64,000 nucleotides of DNA from Sporosarcina sp. NCCP-2716. Its GTDB lineage: Bacteria; Bacillota; Bacilli; Bacillales_A; Planococcaceae. The DNA lies in assembly GCF_023707985.1 (NCBI RefSeq), contig NZ_BRCF01000010.1, positions 27,842 to 91,841 on the forward strand, read 5' to 3'. The notes under the pieces are model-generated. The model had not been told where the DNA came from. It made no database searches and saw only the letters and a program-made list of their open reading frames with translations. Position numbers and translations under genes: made by a program. Positions 33,243-41,883 of this stretch are shown piece by piece (within the stretch, counting starts at the first letter, position 1; the number at the start of each line of letters is the position of its first letter).

Positions 33243-34226
33243 ATGAACGGACTGAAAGGCATCCATCATGTAACAGCCATTACGAGCAGCGCCGAGAAAA
33301 ATTACGAGTTTTTCACTTATACGCTCGGCATGCGTCTCGTGAAGAAAACGGTGAACCAGGACGATATCCGCACGTACCATCTGTTTTTCGCGGATGACAC
33401 CGGCTCTGCCGGCACAGACATGACATTCTTCGATTTCCCGGGAATCCCGCAGGGGACCCACGGGACAAACGAAATCCATAAGACAGGATTCCGCGTACCG
33501 ACCGATGCGGCACTCGACTATTGGGTGAAGCGGTTTGACAAATATGATGTGAGTCATGGGGGCATCGAGGACGTCTTCGGCAAGAAGACCATTTCGTTCA
33601 CCGATTTCGATGACCAGCACTATATGCTTGTGTCGGACGAATCGGACACCGGCATTGCATCGGGCAGCCCTTGGAAGAACGGTCCGGTGCCTGATGAGTT
33701 CGCCATCACCGGCTTGGGACCGCTCCACATCCGGATTGCGCGGTTCGAGGAGTTCCAGGAACTGCTGGAAACCGTCATGGAATTCAGGAAAGTTGCTGAA
33801 GACGGGGCGCTTCATCTGTTCGAAGTCGGCGAAGGCGGCAACGGTGCGCAGCTGATCGTGGAGCATAACACGACACTGCCGAGCGGCCGGCAAGGATTCG
33901 GTACCGTCCATCACGCAGCGTTCCGGGTGGAAGATACGAACGCTCTCCATGCGTGGATCGGCCGTCTCCAGTCATTCGGCCTGAATTCGTCTGGCTATGT
34001 CGACCGCTTCTTCTTCGAATCGCTCTATGCCCGTGTGGCTCATGGCATCCTATTCGAATGGGCGACGGACGGACCAGGTTTCATGGGAGATGAACCGTAC
34101 GAAACACTTGGCGAAAACCTGTCGCTGCCACCCTTCCTGGAAGGCAAGCGGGCGCAGATCGAAGCGATCGTCCGTCCGATCGATACGATGCGCAGTACGA
34201 GGCACATTGAAAAAGAATATTTGTGA
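33243..34226 (+). CDS. Ring-cleaving dioxygenase, VOC family (MhqO/MhqA-like)
   Basis: A 327-residue two-domain glyoxalase-fold dioxygenase that is thought to open hydroquinone or catechol rings. Metal ligands are suggested in GIHHVTAI (residue 8-9), in VHHAAFRV of the second half, and the Glu in ILFEWATDGPGF. AAGGAAGGA precedes the ATG. It heads an operon with an MhqD-like esterase and follows two MhqR-type boxes, so its likely role is detoxification of quinones that alkylate thiols. Confidence 0.9.
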   Translation: MNGLKGIHHVTAITSSAEKNYEFFTYTLGMRLVKKTVNQDDIRTYHLFFADDTGSAGTDMTFFDFPGIPQGTHGTNEIHKTGFRVPTDAALDYWVKRFDKYDVSHGGIEDVFGKKTISFTDFDDQHYMLVSDESDTGIASGSPWKNGPVPDEFAITGLGPLHIRIARFEEFQELLETVMEFRKVAEDGALHLFEVGEGGNGAQLIVEHNTTLPSGRQGFGTVHHAAFRVEDTNALHAWIGRLQSFGLNSSGYVDRFFFESLYARVAHGILFEWATDGPGFMGDEPYETLGENLSLPPFLEGKRAQIEAIVRPIDTMRSTRHIEKEYL

Positions 34227-34241
34227 AAAGGGGGCTTTGCC

Positions 34242-34871
34242 GTGAACCATATTTTCAAACAGGGAGCCGCTCCCGATAAGCCGGTGCTGCTCCTGCTTCA
34301 CGGAACTGGCGGCACAGAGCATGATCTGCTCGGGCTGGCTAAAATTATCGACCCTGAAGCATCTGTCCTCAGTGTCCGCGGGAACGTTTTGGAGAATGGC
34401 ATGCCCCGATTTTTCAAACGGCTTGCCGAAGGCGTTTTCGACGAAAAAGACTTAGTGTTCAGGACGGAAGAGCTCAGGGATTTCATCATCGAAGCAGCCG
34501 AGACGTGCCAGTTTGACGCACGCAACTTGACCGCCATCGGTTATTCGAATGGTGCGAACATAGCCGCCAGCCTGCTGTTCCACTATGCAGACGTGCTGAA
34601 AGCCGCCATCCTGCATCATCCGATGGTGCCGCTGCGCGATGTGTCGATGCCGGATCTGACCGGTGTACCGGTCTGGATAGCAGCAGGGACAAATGATCCG
34701 ATCTGCCCGGCGCAGGAAGCGGAAGAACTACAGCAGCGGCTAGACGCGGCAGGTGCTTCGGCTACCGTTCATTGGGTGGACACGGGTCATCAGCTGACAA
34801 TGGAGGAAGTGGAGGCTGCGAAAGCCTGGTATGAAAAGATCTGTATAAGTATTAACAAGCAAGACAACTAA
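34242..34871 (+). CDS. mhqD: Alpha/beta hydrolase, carboxylesterase/phospholipase (MhqD-like)
   Basis: A 209-residue esterase starting at GTG 34242 after AAAAGGGGG. LLLLHGTGGTEHDLLG forms the oxyanion region. The nucleophile is in GYSNGAN, the Asp in GTNDPICP and the His in DTGHQLT. In Bacillus MhqD is paired with ring-cleavage dioxygenases under MhqR control, and the same pair occurs here 15 bases apart. The exact substrate is unknown. Confidence 0.85.
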   Translation: MNHIFKQGAAPDKPVLLLLHGTGGTEHDLLGLAKIIDPEASVLSVRGNVLENGMPRFFKRLAEGVFDEKDLVFRTEELRDFIIEAAETCQFDARNLTAIGYSNGANIAASLLFHYADVLKAAILHHPMVPLRDVSMPDLTGVPVWIAAGTNDPICPAQEAEELQQRLDAAGASATVHWVDTGHQLTMEEVEAAKAWYEKICISINKQDN

Positions 34872-34896
34872 ACTAAATCAATTGGGGGAACCAATC

Positions 34897-35424
34897 ATGA
34901 CACAATGGACAGTAGACACAGCACACTCAGCAGTAGGCTTCGAAGTGAAGCATATGATGGTATCGAAAGTGAAAGGCCAATTCAAATCGTACACAGCGAC
35001 TGTGGAAGCGCCGAGCCTGGAAGATCTGACGGGGGCGTCGATTTTCTTCAAATTCGACACTGCGAGCATCGACACGAATTCGGAAGACCGCGATGGCCAT
35101 TTGAAATCTGCAGACTTCTTCGATGTGGAGACCTACCCGGAAATCACCTTCCAGTCGACATCTATCGAAAAAGACGGGGACGACTACCGCGTTACCGGCG
35201 ACATGACCATTAAAGGCATTACAAAGCCTGTAACGTTCGATGTGGAATACGGCGGAAAAGGCAAAAATCCATGGGGTGTGGAAGTATACGGCTTCGAAGC
35301 AAAATCGAAGATCAACCGCGAAGAATTCGGTCTCACTTGGAACGCAGCGCTCGAAACAGGCGGTGTCCTCGTCGGAAAAGATATTAAGATCAACGTCGAG
35401 CTCGAAGTCAACCCGGCATCGTAA
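34897..35424 (+). CDS. YceI-like family protein
   Basis: A 175-residue lipocalin-like barrel that binds isoprenoid lipids such as polyisoprenoid quinone precursors. Family motifs are WTVDTAHSAVGFEVKHMM at the start, the DRDGHLKSADFFDVETYPEI block and the end region ALETGGVLVGKDIKI. There is no signal peptide, so it is cytosolic. GGGGGAA lies 7 bases before the ATG. It is only 25 bases after mhqD and probably belongs to the quinone-stress operon. Confidence 0.92.
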   Translation: MTQWTVDTAHSAVGFEVKHMMVSKVKGQFKSYTATVEAPSLEDLTGASIFFKFDTASIDTNSEDRDGHLKSADFFDVETYPEITFQSTSIEKDGDDYRVTGDMTIKGITKPVTFDVEYGGKGKNPWGVEVYGFEAKSKINREEFGLTWNAALETGGVLVGKDIKINVELEVNPAS

Positions 35425-35457
35425 TAAAAGCTTCTTCAAACGGCAAGACGAACAGAG

Positions 35458-35487
35458 AACCGGTCCCGCGAAAGGGGCCGGTTTTTT
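35458..35487 (+). terminator. Terminator of the quinone-stress operon
   Basis: AACCGGTCCC pairs with GGGGCCGGTT around GCGAAA, followed by a T run. Confidence 0.85.
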
Positions 35488-35611
35488 CAGGTTTAATCCC
35501 CCAGGGCACATCCATATGAAAATGACTTACGAATCGTAGTTAAAAAGTCATAGTCTGTTCGACTGCTATGTGATATGATTGAATATATTAAGAACGGTTG
35601 GGGGAATGGAA

Positions 35612-36565
35612 ATGGGAATGTTCGGGAGAAGAGAACGTGTGCAAGTGGGTGCGGATGGGCAGGAAGAACTGTCCCTGCTCAAAGAAAGCTATGCTCAGAA
35701 AGAAGAGGAAGGCCGGGCGCAGCTGCTGGAATTGCAGGAGGAGCTGGCGGCGGCCGTCATGCAGCATGACAAAGTGAATGGCCAGCATGGATATTTAGGG
35801 GATGCCGTCGGGAAAATCGAAGAGCGCTTCGAAAATATCAGTGGTCTCAGTGAACAGACGGCCAGTAAGTCGGAAGAACTGTATGACAAAGGACATTCCC
35901 TGGAAGAACAGTCACGCCTGATGGTCAGGGAAGCGACTGAAGGCACGCAGCAAGTGAATGAAGCAGCGGAGGTCATGAAGGAACTCGGGGCGCAGATCCA
36001 AGCCTCCGAGCACAATATGACGACGCTCAGTGCACGGTCGGACGAAATCCAGTCGATCGTCGGCGTGATTGACGGGATTGCTGCTCAAACGAATCTGCTG
36101 GCACTGAATGCTTCCATCGAGGCCGCCCGCGCAGGGGAATCCGGCAAAGGGTTCGCCGTTGTCGCCCAAGAAGTCCGCAATTTGGCGGAGAGCACGGGCA
36201 AAAGTACAGCAAGCATCCAGACGCTGACGTCCTCGCTGCGCGATGAGATCAGTCACGCGCTTGAATCGACCCGGACCAGTGCCGAACTCGTGGAACGCGG
36301 CGTGCAGATCAGCATGACGACCGCTGAGAAAATCGAACGGATCTTGAACACCATCGAAACGAGCCAGGGGGATATCGGTTCCGTTCAGACGATGATCGAA
36401 GAACAGAAGAAACTGTCGGCTGAAGTGCGACAGGAACTGGCCGATGCGAAAAATCTTTTCTCTGATGTCCATAACTTGATCCTCGATCATATTGAGGATG
36501 CCAAAGAAGTCGACCAGCGCCTTGAGAACGGCATCCGCCAGCTGTCCGCAACGACAGCGCGCTAA
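35612..36565 (+). CDS. Soluble methyl-accepting chemotaxis protein
   Basis: A 317-residue cytoplasmic chemoreceptor without membrane helices. A helical N-terminal part (residues 1-70) is followed by a signalling coiled coil. The hairpin tip that contacts CheA/CheW reads [20 protein letters not shown] followed by [24 protein letters not shown] 35612 ([10 protein letters not shown]) is preferred because GGGGG is 7 bases upstream. No recognised ligand domain, so the sensed signal is unknown. It is monocistronic with its own terminator. Confidence 0.85.
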   Translation: MGMFGRRERVQVGADGQEELSLLKESYAQKEEEGRAQLLELQEELAAAVMQHDKVNGQHGYLGDAVGKIEERFENISGLSEQTASKSEELYDKGHSLEEQSRLMVREATEGTQQVNEAAEVMKELGAQIQASEHNMTTLSARSDEIQSIVGVIDGIAAQTNLLALNASIEAARAGESGKGFAVVAQEVRNLAESTGKSTASIQTLTSSLRDEISHALESTRTSAELVERGVQISMTTAEKIERILNTIETSQGDIGSVQTMIEEQKKLSAEVRQELADAKNLFSDVHNLILDHIEDAKEVDQRLENGIRQLSATTAR

Positions 36566-36587
36566 ATGCTGACAGGGAATAACGGAC

Positions 36588-36623
36588 AAAACACCTTCCG
36601 AGACTATAACCGGAAGGTGTTTT
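36588..36623. terminator. Bidirectional terminator between chemoreceptor and MEDS genes
   Basis: AAACACCTTCCG pairs perfectly with CGGAAGGTGTTT around a 10-base loop. Confidence 0.93.
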
Positions 36624-36626
36624 CTA

Positions 36627-37217
36627 TCATAGCTTCAGATCTGCCGGCACCTGTGACTGATAAGCGGCGGAAGACAGGAACGTCTCATCCGTCAAAATGT
36701 ACGGGTGGGTCTCTTCAAGGATGGTCATCAAATGAGCGGGCATCCGGTCGAGCCGGTATGCACATATGAGGGGGAACGACAGTGAGTTTACAGCCCAGTC
36801 AATATGCTGTTCCAATTCCCTCACGACCTCCACGGGTTCTTTCATCGACCCCCACTCCACGTGGGCCCAGGAACGGAAAGGTTTATCGTGCATAGACTTC
36901 CGCTTCAGAAGGTCGTTGAAATAGGCGAGGATGGCTGGCGGATGATAACTGCCGGAGGAATAATAGAAATCGAAATTCTTCACAAAGCAGAGCAGTTCAA
37001 ATTGTTCGCGGCTCACCTGGCTGCGTACTTGCTGTGCGATAAGGGGGTAAAGTCGTTCGTTATCAATAAGAAACACGTGTTCATTGCTGGCAATACCGTC
37101 AAGGATGTAGCTGACGGCCATCTCGATATAATGAGATTCCGAGGAATACGAGTAGAGGACATGCGGATACTGTCCTGTCCGAAGCAGTGATTGCAGTTGC
37201 GGATTCAAAGCTGTCAC
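36627..37217 (-). CDS. MEDS domain protein (DcmR-type sensor domain)
   Basis: A 196-residue protein made of one MEDS domain. The start SLLRTGQYPHVLYSYSSESHYIEMAVSYIL and the NEHVFLIDN strand, followed by a RecA-like alpha/beta pattern, are characteristic. In other bacteria the domain senses signals and is coupled to regulators or anti-sigma cascades. Here it has no attached output domain and no obvious partner, apart from the convergent chemoreceptor. AAGGGTGACAG precedes the start. Confidence 0.75.
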   Translation of the reverse strand: MTALNPQLQSLLRTGQYPHVLYSYSSESHYIEMAVSYILDGIASNEHVFLIDNERLYPLIAQQVRSQVSREQFELLCFVKNFDFYYSSGSYHPPAILAYFNDLLKRKSMHDKPFRSWAHVEWGSMKEPVEVVRELEQHIDWAVNSLSFPLICAYRLDRMPAHLMTILEETHPYILTDETFLSSAAYQSQVPADLKL

Positions 37218-37398
37218 CCTTTCTTATGATATATAGCAACGGAGTAAGTGAGGGACTAGCGGATCACCAATGCGTTTATTTAGCATGTTTGCTTAAGTAT
37301 AGCATAGGACTTCGGGACTTAGCAGAGAACTAAAGAGCGGAACTGAGAAAATATTTCCTCTTTTTCTGGCAGGATTCGACATGTTTTTATTGAAATGC

Positions 37399-37449
37399 GA
37401 AAGGGCTATCCCGCCATATCGTAACAGACATGGCGGGACAGCCCTTTTT
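37399..37449. terminator. Terminator downstream of the aldolase gene
   Basis: AAAGGGCT-TCCCGCCAT and ATGGCGGGA-AGCCCTTT pair over about 17 bases with single-base bulges, with flanking A and T runs. Confidence 0.9.
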
Positions 37450-37461
37450 CATGGGGAATTG

Positions 37462-38346
37462 TCAGATGGACGCTTCGTAGATCGACTCCACTGCATCTCC
37501 AAGCGTCTTGTTGAACTCTTCTTCGGACTGGTTCGCGTTCAAGTCTTGGCTCAGCGCCCGGGAGAAACTTGCGATCAGGCCGTCGTTCTCTTTCAGTTTC
37601 TCGTTGGCGATATCGGTCGGATAGCCGCCGGACAATGCAACGACGCGGACGACACGCGGATGTTCGATCAGCTCGCGGTACAAGTTCGCTTCTGTCGGGA
37701 TCGTCACTTTCAGCATGACGTTCTCATCCTCGTTCAGTTGTTCGAGATGGTTGAGGATCTCGTCTTTCAGCATCGTCTCACAGGCCGGTTTGCTGGTGCT
37801 GTTGATGTCGACTTCCGGCTCGATGATAGGCACGAGTCCTGCTGCGATGATCTGCCGGCCGACTTCGAATTGCTGGTCGACGACTTCTTTGATGCCCTGT
37901 TCGTTCGGTTCCTTGATGACCGAGCGCATCTTCGTGCCGAAAATGTGGCGCTCGTTCGCCCGCTTCAGCGTCTCCTCGAGATCGGTGATCGGCTTCATGA
38001 GCTGGACGCCGTTCTTCTCGTCCGCCAGCCCTTTGTCGATCTTCAGGAACGGGACGATGCCTTTCTTCTCTGCGAGGTAGTCCGCTGTATACATCCCTTC
38101 GATTTCACGGTCCATCGTCTGCTCGAACAGGATCGCTCCGAGGATCCGGTCTGAACTGAATGCCGGGGAGGTGATGATCCGGGTGCGCATATCATGCACC
38201 AGGCCGAACATTTCATCATCACCGGAATACTTGTCTTCCGTCACGCCATACGCCGCCAATGCCTTCGGGGTGCTCCCGCCGCTTTGGTCGAGCGCTGCGA
38301 TGAACCCTTTGCCGTTCTTCACTTTGTCGAATTGCTGTTCGTCCAT
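37462..38346 (-). CDS. fda: Fructose-1,6-bisphosphate aldolase, class I
   Basis: A 294-residue class I (Schiff-base) aldolase of the staphylococcal type, splitting FBP to DHAP and glyceraldehyde-3-phosphate. The start at 38346 ([20 protein letters not shown]) is chosen because AGGAGTGAG lies just upstream; a longer in-frame extension has no ribosome site. Conserved parts are [31 protein letters not shown] and the active-site Lys region MLKVTIPTE, followed by RVVALSGGY. It is monocistronic. Confidence 0.92.
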   Translation of the reverse strand: MDEQQFDKVKNGKGFIAALDQSGGSTPKALAAYGVTEDKYSGDDEMFGLVHDMRTRIITSPAFSSDRILGAILFEQTMDREIEGMYTADYLAEKKGIVPFLKIDKGLADEKNGVQLMKPITDLEETLKRANERHIFGTKMRSVIKEPNEQGIKEVVDQQFEVGRQIIAAGLVPIIEPEVDINSTSKPACETMLKDEILNHLEQLNEDENVMLKVTIPTEANLYRELIEHPRVVRVVALSGGYPTDIANEKLKENDGLIASFSRALSQDLNANQSEEEFNKTLGDAVESIYEASI

Positions 38347-38592
38347 TCCACTCACTCCTATCCATTCTCGTGTTTCGAAACAGTGTTCGCTGGAACCAGG
38401 CGTAATAGAAAACACCTTGCTCTTTTCATGTTACCATGATTGGACTGCCTCAAACCAACAAAGCGGGTTTCTGTCGGAAGGAAAAGGGAACAATTCGAGA
38501 AGGGGACAAGAAGGGTACGGCGCCCGAACAACATGGAAGAAGCCTACCCGCGTCACTGCTGTGCCCGGACAAGCTCCTTCGGCTGTCATTGC

Positions 38593-39444
38593 TTACAGAC
38601 TGCGTCCCGCCATGAGTTCGTGCTCAGCGAGTTTCGGGATTTCCAGTCCTTTCATCGGCGTGCCGATCCCTTTCGACAGGGCGGCGATCAGTTCGTAGTT
38701 CCGGAAATCTTTCGTTGCCTGGACGATCGCCCGGGCGAATGCTTCCGGGTTATCGGACTTGAAGATACCGGAACCGACGAAAACGCCATCCGCCCCGAGT
38801 TCCATCATGAGTGCAGCATCGGCCGGCGTTGCGACCCCGCCTGCGGAATAGTTCAGCACAGGGAGGCGTCCGGCTTCCCGGATGGCGAGCAGGACGTCGT
38901 ACGGAGCTGCGAGATTGCGGGCTTCCGTCATCAGTTCGTCCTGGCTCATATGCACGACTTTGCTCACTTGGGCGTTGATCATCCGGAGATGGCGCACGGC
39001 TTCCACAATGTTGCCGGTGCCGGGTTCGCCTTTTGTCCGGAGCATTTGAGCGCCTTCCCCGAGACGGCGCGCAGCTTCACCTAAGTTGCGGGCTCCGCAG
39101 ACGAACGGCACGGAGAAATCGCTCTTCAGCAAGTGGAATTCTTCATCCGCCGGTGTCAGCACTTCACTTTCGTCGATGCAGTCGACGCCGAGAGATTCGA
39201 GCACGCGGGCTTCCGAAATGTGTCCGATACGGGCTTTCGCCATGACGGGAATCGATACGGCTTTCTGCACTTCCTCGACAATGCGCGGATCGGCCATCCG
39301 GGCTACGCCGCCGGCAGCACGGATATCCGACGGGACCCGCTCGAGTGCCATGACGGCGACAGCTCCTGCGGCTTCCGCGATCTTCGCCTGTTCTGCATTG
39401 ACGACGTCCATGATGACGCCGCCGTAATTGATTTCGTTTTTCAT
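38593..39444 (-). CDS. pdxS: Pyridoxal 5'-phosphate synthase lyase subunit PdxS
   Basis: Makes PLP from ribose-5-phosphate, glyceraldehyde-3-phosphate and ammonia. Motifs are [20 protein letters not shown], the catalytic Lys in [22 protein letters not shown], the second Lys region [12 protein letters not shown] and the C-terminal [15 protein letters not shown]. The start at 39444 ([10 protein letters not shown]) fits AAAGGGGGAA best and gives 283 residues, about 10 shorter than usual at the N-terminus. The glutaminase gene pdxT, normally adjacent, is not next to it or elsewhere in the window. Confidence 0.92.
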   Translation of the reverse strand: MKNEINYGGVIMDVVNAEQAKIAEAAGAVAVMALERVPSDIRAAGGVARMADPRIVEEVQKAVSIPVMAKARIGHISEARVLESLGVDCIDESEVLTPADEEFHLLKSDFSVPFVCGARNLGEAARRLGEGAQMLRTKGEPGTGNIVEAVRHLRMINAQVSKVVHMSQDELMTEARNLAAPYDVLLAIREAGRLPVLNYSAGGVATPADAALMMELGADGVFVGSGIFKSDNPEAFARAIVQATKDFRNYELIAALSKGIGTPMKGLEIPKLAEHELMAGRSL

Positions 39445-39602
39445 GATCATTTCCCCCTTTTCATAGTTTTCAGTATACGGGGAATTGATATGATTGAAAT
39501 AGCCAGATTGAGTCAAAATAGTAGGGTCAGTTTTATAAGATCATCAGCAGTGAGAGGGCGCTTGTCAAACTCCACTGCAGAAATTGAGAAGGAGGGGCTG
39601 TC

Positions 39603-40118
39603 ATGAGGGACCGCATTCCATTGGAGGTCGTTTCATCTGTGCTGGCTGCAACGAGCGTTCTGCTTGCACTGCCGCCATTAAATCTGCCGCCGTGGGCACT
39701 GTTCATCGGCTGGGCGGGGACCATGGCATCGGGAGGACCGAAAAAAGAAGTGATGACGAAAATTTGGAAGACCATGCCGATCGGCTCGTTCACTGCGCTG
39801 CTGATCGTCCTGGTGAAAGACGATTGGCTCGGCCCGATGCTGCCCGGTCATTGGCCGATTGCAGGCGAAATGGCCACAATCTTCGTGTTCAACTGCGGGA
39901 TGATGCTGCTCGGCCGGACGAAATGGTCGCTGTTCGTACCAGGTATGTTCTTAGGATTTGCGAGCTTCTTCGCGACATACTACGGCGGCTGGGGTCCGGT
40001 CACACACAATGTCTGGGCAGCCTTCATCGCTGTCGTCATCATGAACGCGCTCGGCCCGGTCTACGCATGGCTCAACGCGAAACTCGCCTTCCCGGTTGCG
40101 GAACAGCAGGAGCGGTAA
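39603..40118 (+). CDS. DUF1097-type membrane protein
   Basis: A 171-residue integral membrane protein with about five hydrophobic segments (VSSVLAATSVLLALPPL near 10, LFIGWAGTMASGGPKKE near 33, later ones to residue 155). The size and the PKKE loop after helix 2 fit the DUF1097 family of small membrane proteins of unknown function. AAGGAGGGG precedes the ATG. Confidence 0.65.
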   Translation: MRDRIPLEVVSSVLAATSVLLALPPLNLPPWALFIGWAGTMASGGPKKEVMTKIWKTMPIGSFTALLIVLVKDDWLGPMLPGHWPIAGEMATIFVFNCGMMLLGRTKWSLFVPGMFLGFASFFATYYGGWGPVTHNVWAAFIAVVIMNALGPVYAWLNAKLAFPVAEQQER

Positions 40119-40139
40119 CATGCCGCACCTGCTCTCCGG

Positions 40140-40808
40140 TCAATGCCATCGGTAGACGAACAGCACGGAAATCGACAGCATGACAAAAGCGAATGCTGCC
40201 CACAGGACTGCGGCAGGCTCGATGGATGTGACGAATGCCCCGGCGCCCACCCCGGCGACGAAAGTAACGATACCCGTGCCGAGATGGAGCAGCTCCGTCT
40301 TCGCTTGCGGGTCTTTTTCAAACAGCAGTTTGTAGAGGCTGCTCATCATATTGCGTGCATTGCCGGTCATGATCCCGTTGTTGACGGCAGTCGACCCGAT
40401 CTTGCGGAACGTCGTGAGTGCATATCCCGACAGCCAGCCGAGGACGAAGACGGCGACCGACAGATGGAGATAAGGCTGCGTGACTGCTAGCAGCAGCAGG
40501 AGCACCGCCTGCACGTAAAGGAAAATCCGGTATTTCCGCAAGCCCCGTTCCTTATAGCGGGCCAGCAGCACTTCCCCCATGAAAGCCCCGCCCATGAAAC
40601 CGACGAGCGACATGACGTTCGGTATCCCTTCAAACGGCGCGCCCGTCACAAGTTTCACCCCGAACGTCACCATGTTGCCGGTCTGTGCGCTGACGAATAC
40701 GTGCTTCAGTTCCGTGAACGTATACGCATCGATGAACCCCATCAGGAACGCGGCCCCGATCGTCAAGAATGTCGTGATGCGCACAGCGTGTATGTGGTCT
40801 TGTTCCAA
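40140..40808 (-). CDS. YoaK-like DUF1275 membrane protein, copy 1
   Basis: A 222-residue membrane protein with six or seven helices. Family hallmarks are GFIDAYTF near residue 24, FVSAQTGNMVTFG near 39 and the later VNNGIMTGNARNM. The family's function is unestablished. A second member lies at 43699-44367, also on the minus strand. Together they flank the gluconate-dehydrogenase-like pair. Confidence 0.85.
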   Translation of the reverse strand: MEQDHIHAVRITTFLTIGAAFLMGFIDAYTFTELKHVFVSAQTGNMVTFGVKLVTGAPFEGIPNVMSLVGFMGGAFMGEVLLARYKERGLRKYRIFLYVQAVLLLLLAVTQPYLHLSVAVFVLGWLSGYALTTFRKIGSTAVNNGIMTGNARNMMSSLYKLLFEKDPQAKTELLHLGTGIVTFVAGVGAGAFVTSIEPAAVLWAAFAFVMLSISVLFVYRWH

Positions 40809-41054
40809 TCCTATCCCCCCTTACAGAAAACATCTTCTTCGAAAAAAAACATCTATTTTCCAAGCGAATCCATCATTGTGTTGATTGTACCAAAAGAAAG
40901 AGACTTTTGAATGAAATCGTTAAAAAATCAACAAAAAAACGACATTATCCGACAAGCTGGATATATTGTATGCTACAGTTGGCTCAGATGGCTGAACGAT
41001 TCTAAATACTATACCATTTGTTCACTCATGACACTTTTCGGAGGAGGAACTATC

Positions 41055-41858
41055 ATGTCTGACAAGCGACCACCGCGAACAAGCAAGGAAGAAGCACAGC
41101 ACCAGCAGGACATGAGCCGGCGTAAATTCCTCAAGAATTCCGGCCTGCTCGCCGGAGGATTGGTGGGGGGCGGTCTGTTCGGCGGCCTGATCACCAACAG
41201 CTTCGACAAAAAGGAAGAAAAAGCAGTCGTCAGTAAGAAGGACAACAACCGCATGGATGAACAGGCCCGCCAGTTCTTCACACGCCACCATGATTTCAAT
41301 GTCCTCAGCGCCGCCACAGAGCAAATTTTCCCCGAAGACGAGCACGGACCAGGTGCCATCAAGCTTGGCGTACCTTATTATATCGATCAGCAGCTCGCAG
41401 GGCGGTGGGGCATAAACGGCAGGGATTACCGCCACAGCCCGTATGCCGTCGATCTCGACAAATCCGATCAGCAGGCAGGCCCTGCGGGAGAGCAGTCGAT
41501 CCTGGATCGCGGACATCTGTTCCTGCTAGGTTTGCGCAAGATGGACGACGAGAGCCAAAAACGGTTCAGTAAGCCGTTCGACGAAGCCGATGAGGACCAG
41601 CAGATCGAAGTCATGAAAGACTTTGAAGACAACAAGATCCCGATGAAAGGGGTTAAAGCTTCCGAGTTCTTCAACCTGCTCATCAACTCAACGCTCGAAG
41701 GCGCCTACTCGGATCCCCTCTACGGCGGAAACTACAATATGGAAGGCTGGAAGATGAAAGAGTTCCCAGGCGCACAAGCTTCCTATGCAGGATATATCGA
41801 ACAGGACGAATTCAAAAAGCTGGAACCCGTCAGTCTCCGGGATTACCAGGGACACTGA
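41055..41858 (+). CDS. Gluconate 2-dehydrogenase subunit 3 family protein (Tat substrate)
   Basis: A 267-residue small subunit of a membrane-bound flavin dehydrogenase. ATG 41055 (MSDKRPPRTSKEE) follows GAGGAGGAA. A twin-arginine signal MSRRKFLKNSG is visible near residues 21-31, followed by a Gly-rich hydrophobic stretch, so it is exported folded, probably carrying the flavin subunit along. The C-terminal half (YSDPLYGGNYNMEGWKMKEF, then PGAQASYAGYIE) is the conserved gamma-subunit part. Confidence 0.85.
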   Translation: MSDKRPPRTSKEEAQHQQDMSRRKFLKNSGLLAGGLVGGGLFGGLITNSFDKKEEKAVVSKKDNNRMDEQARQFFTRHHDFNVLSAATEQIFPEDEHGPGAIKLGVPYYIDQQLAGRWGINGRDYRHSPYAVDLDKSDQQAGPAGEQSILDRGHLFLLGLRKMDDESQKRFSKPFDEADEDQQIEVMKDFEDNKIPMKGVKASEFFNLLINSTLEGAYSDPLYGGNYNMEGWKMKEFPGAQASYAGYIEQDEFKKLEPVSLRDYQGH

Positions 41859-41883
41859 TCAGGAACCGGAAGGAGGATGACAG

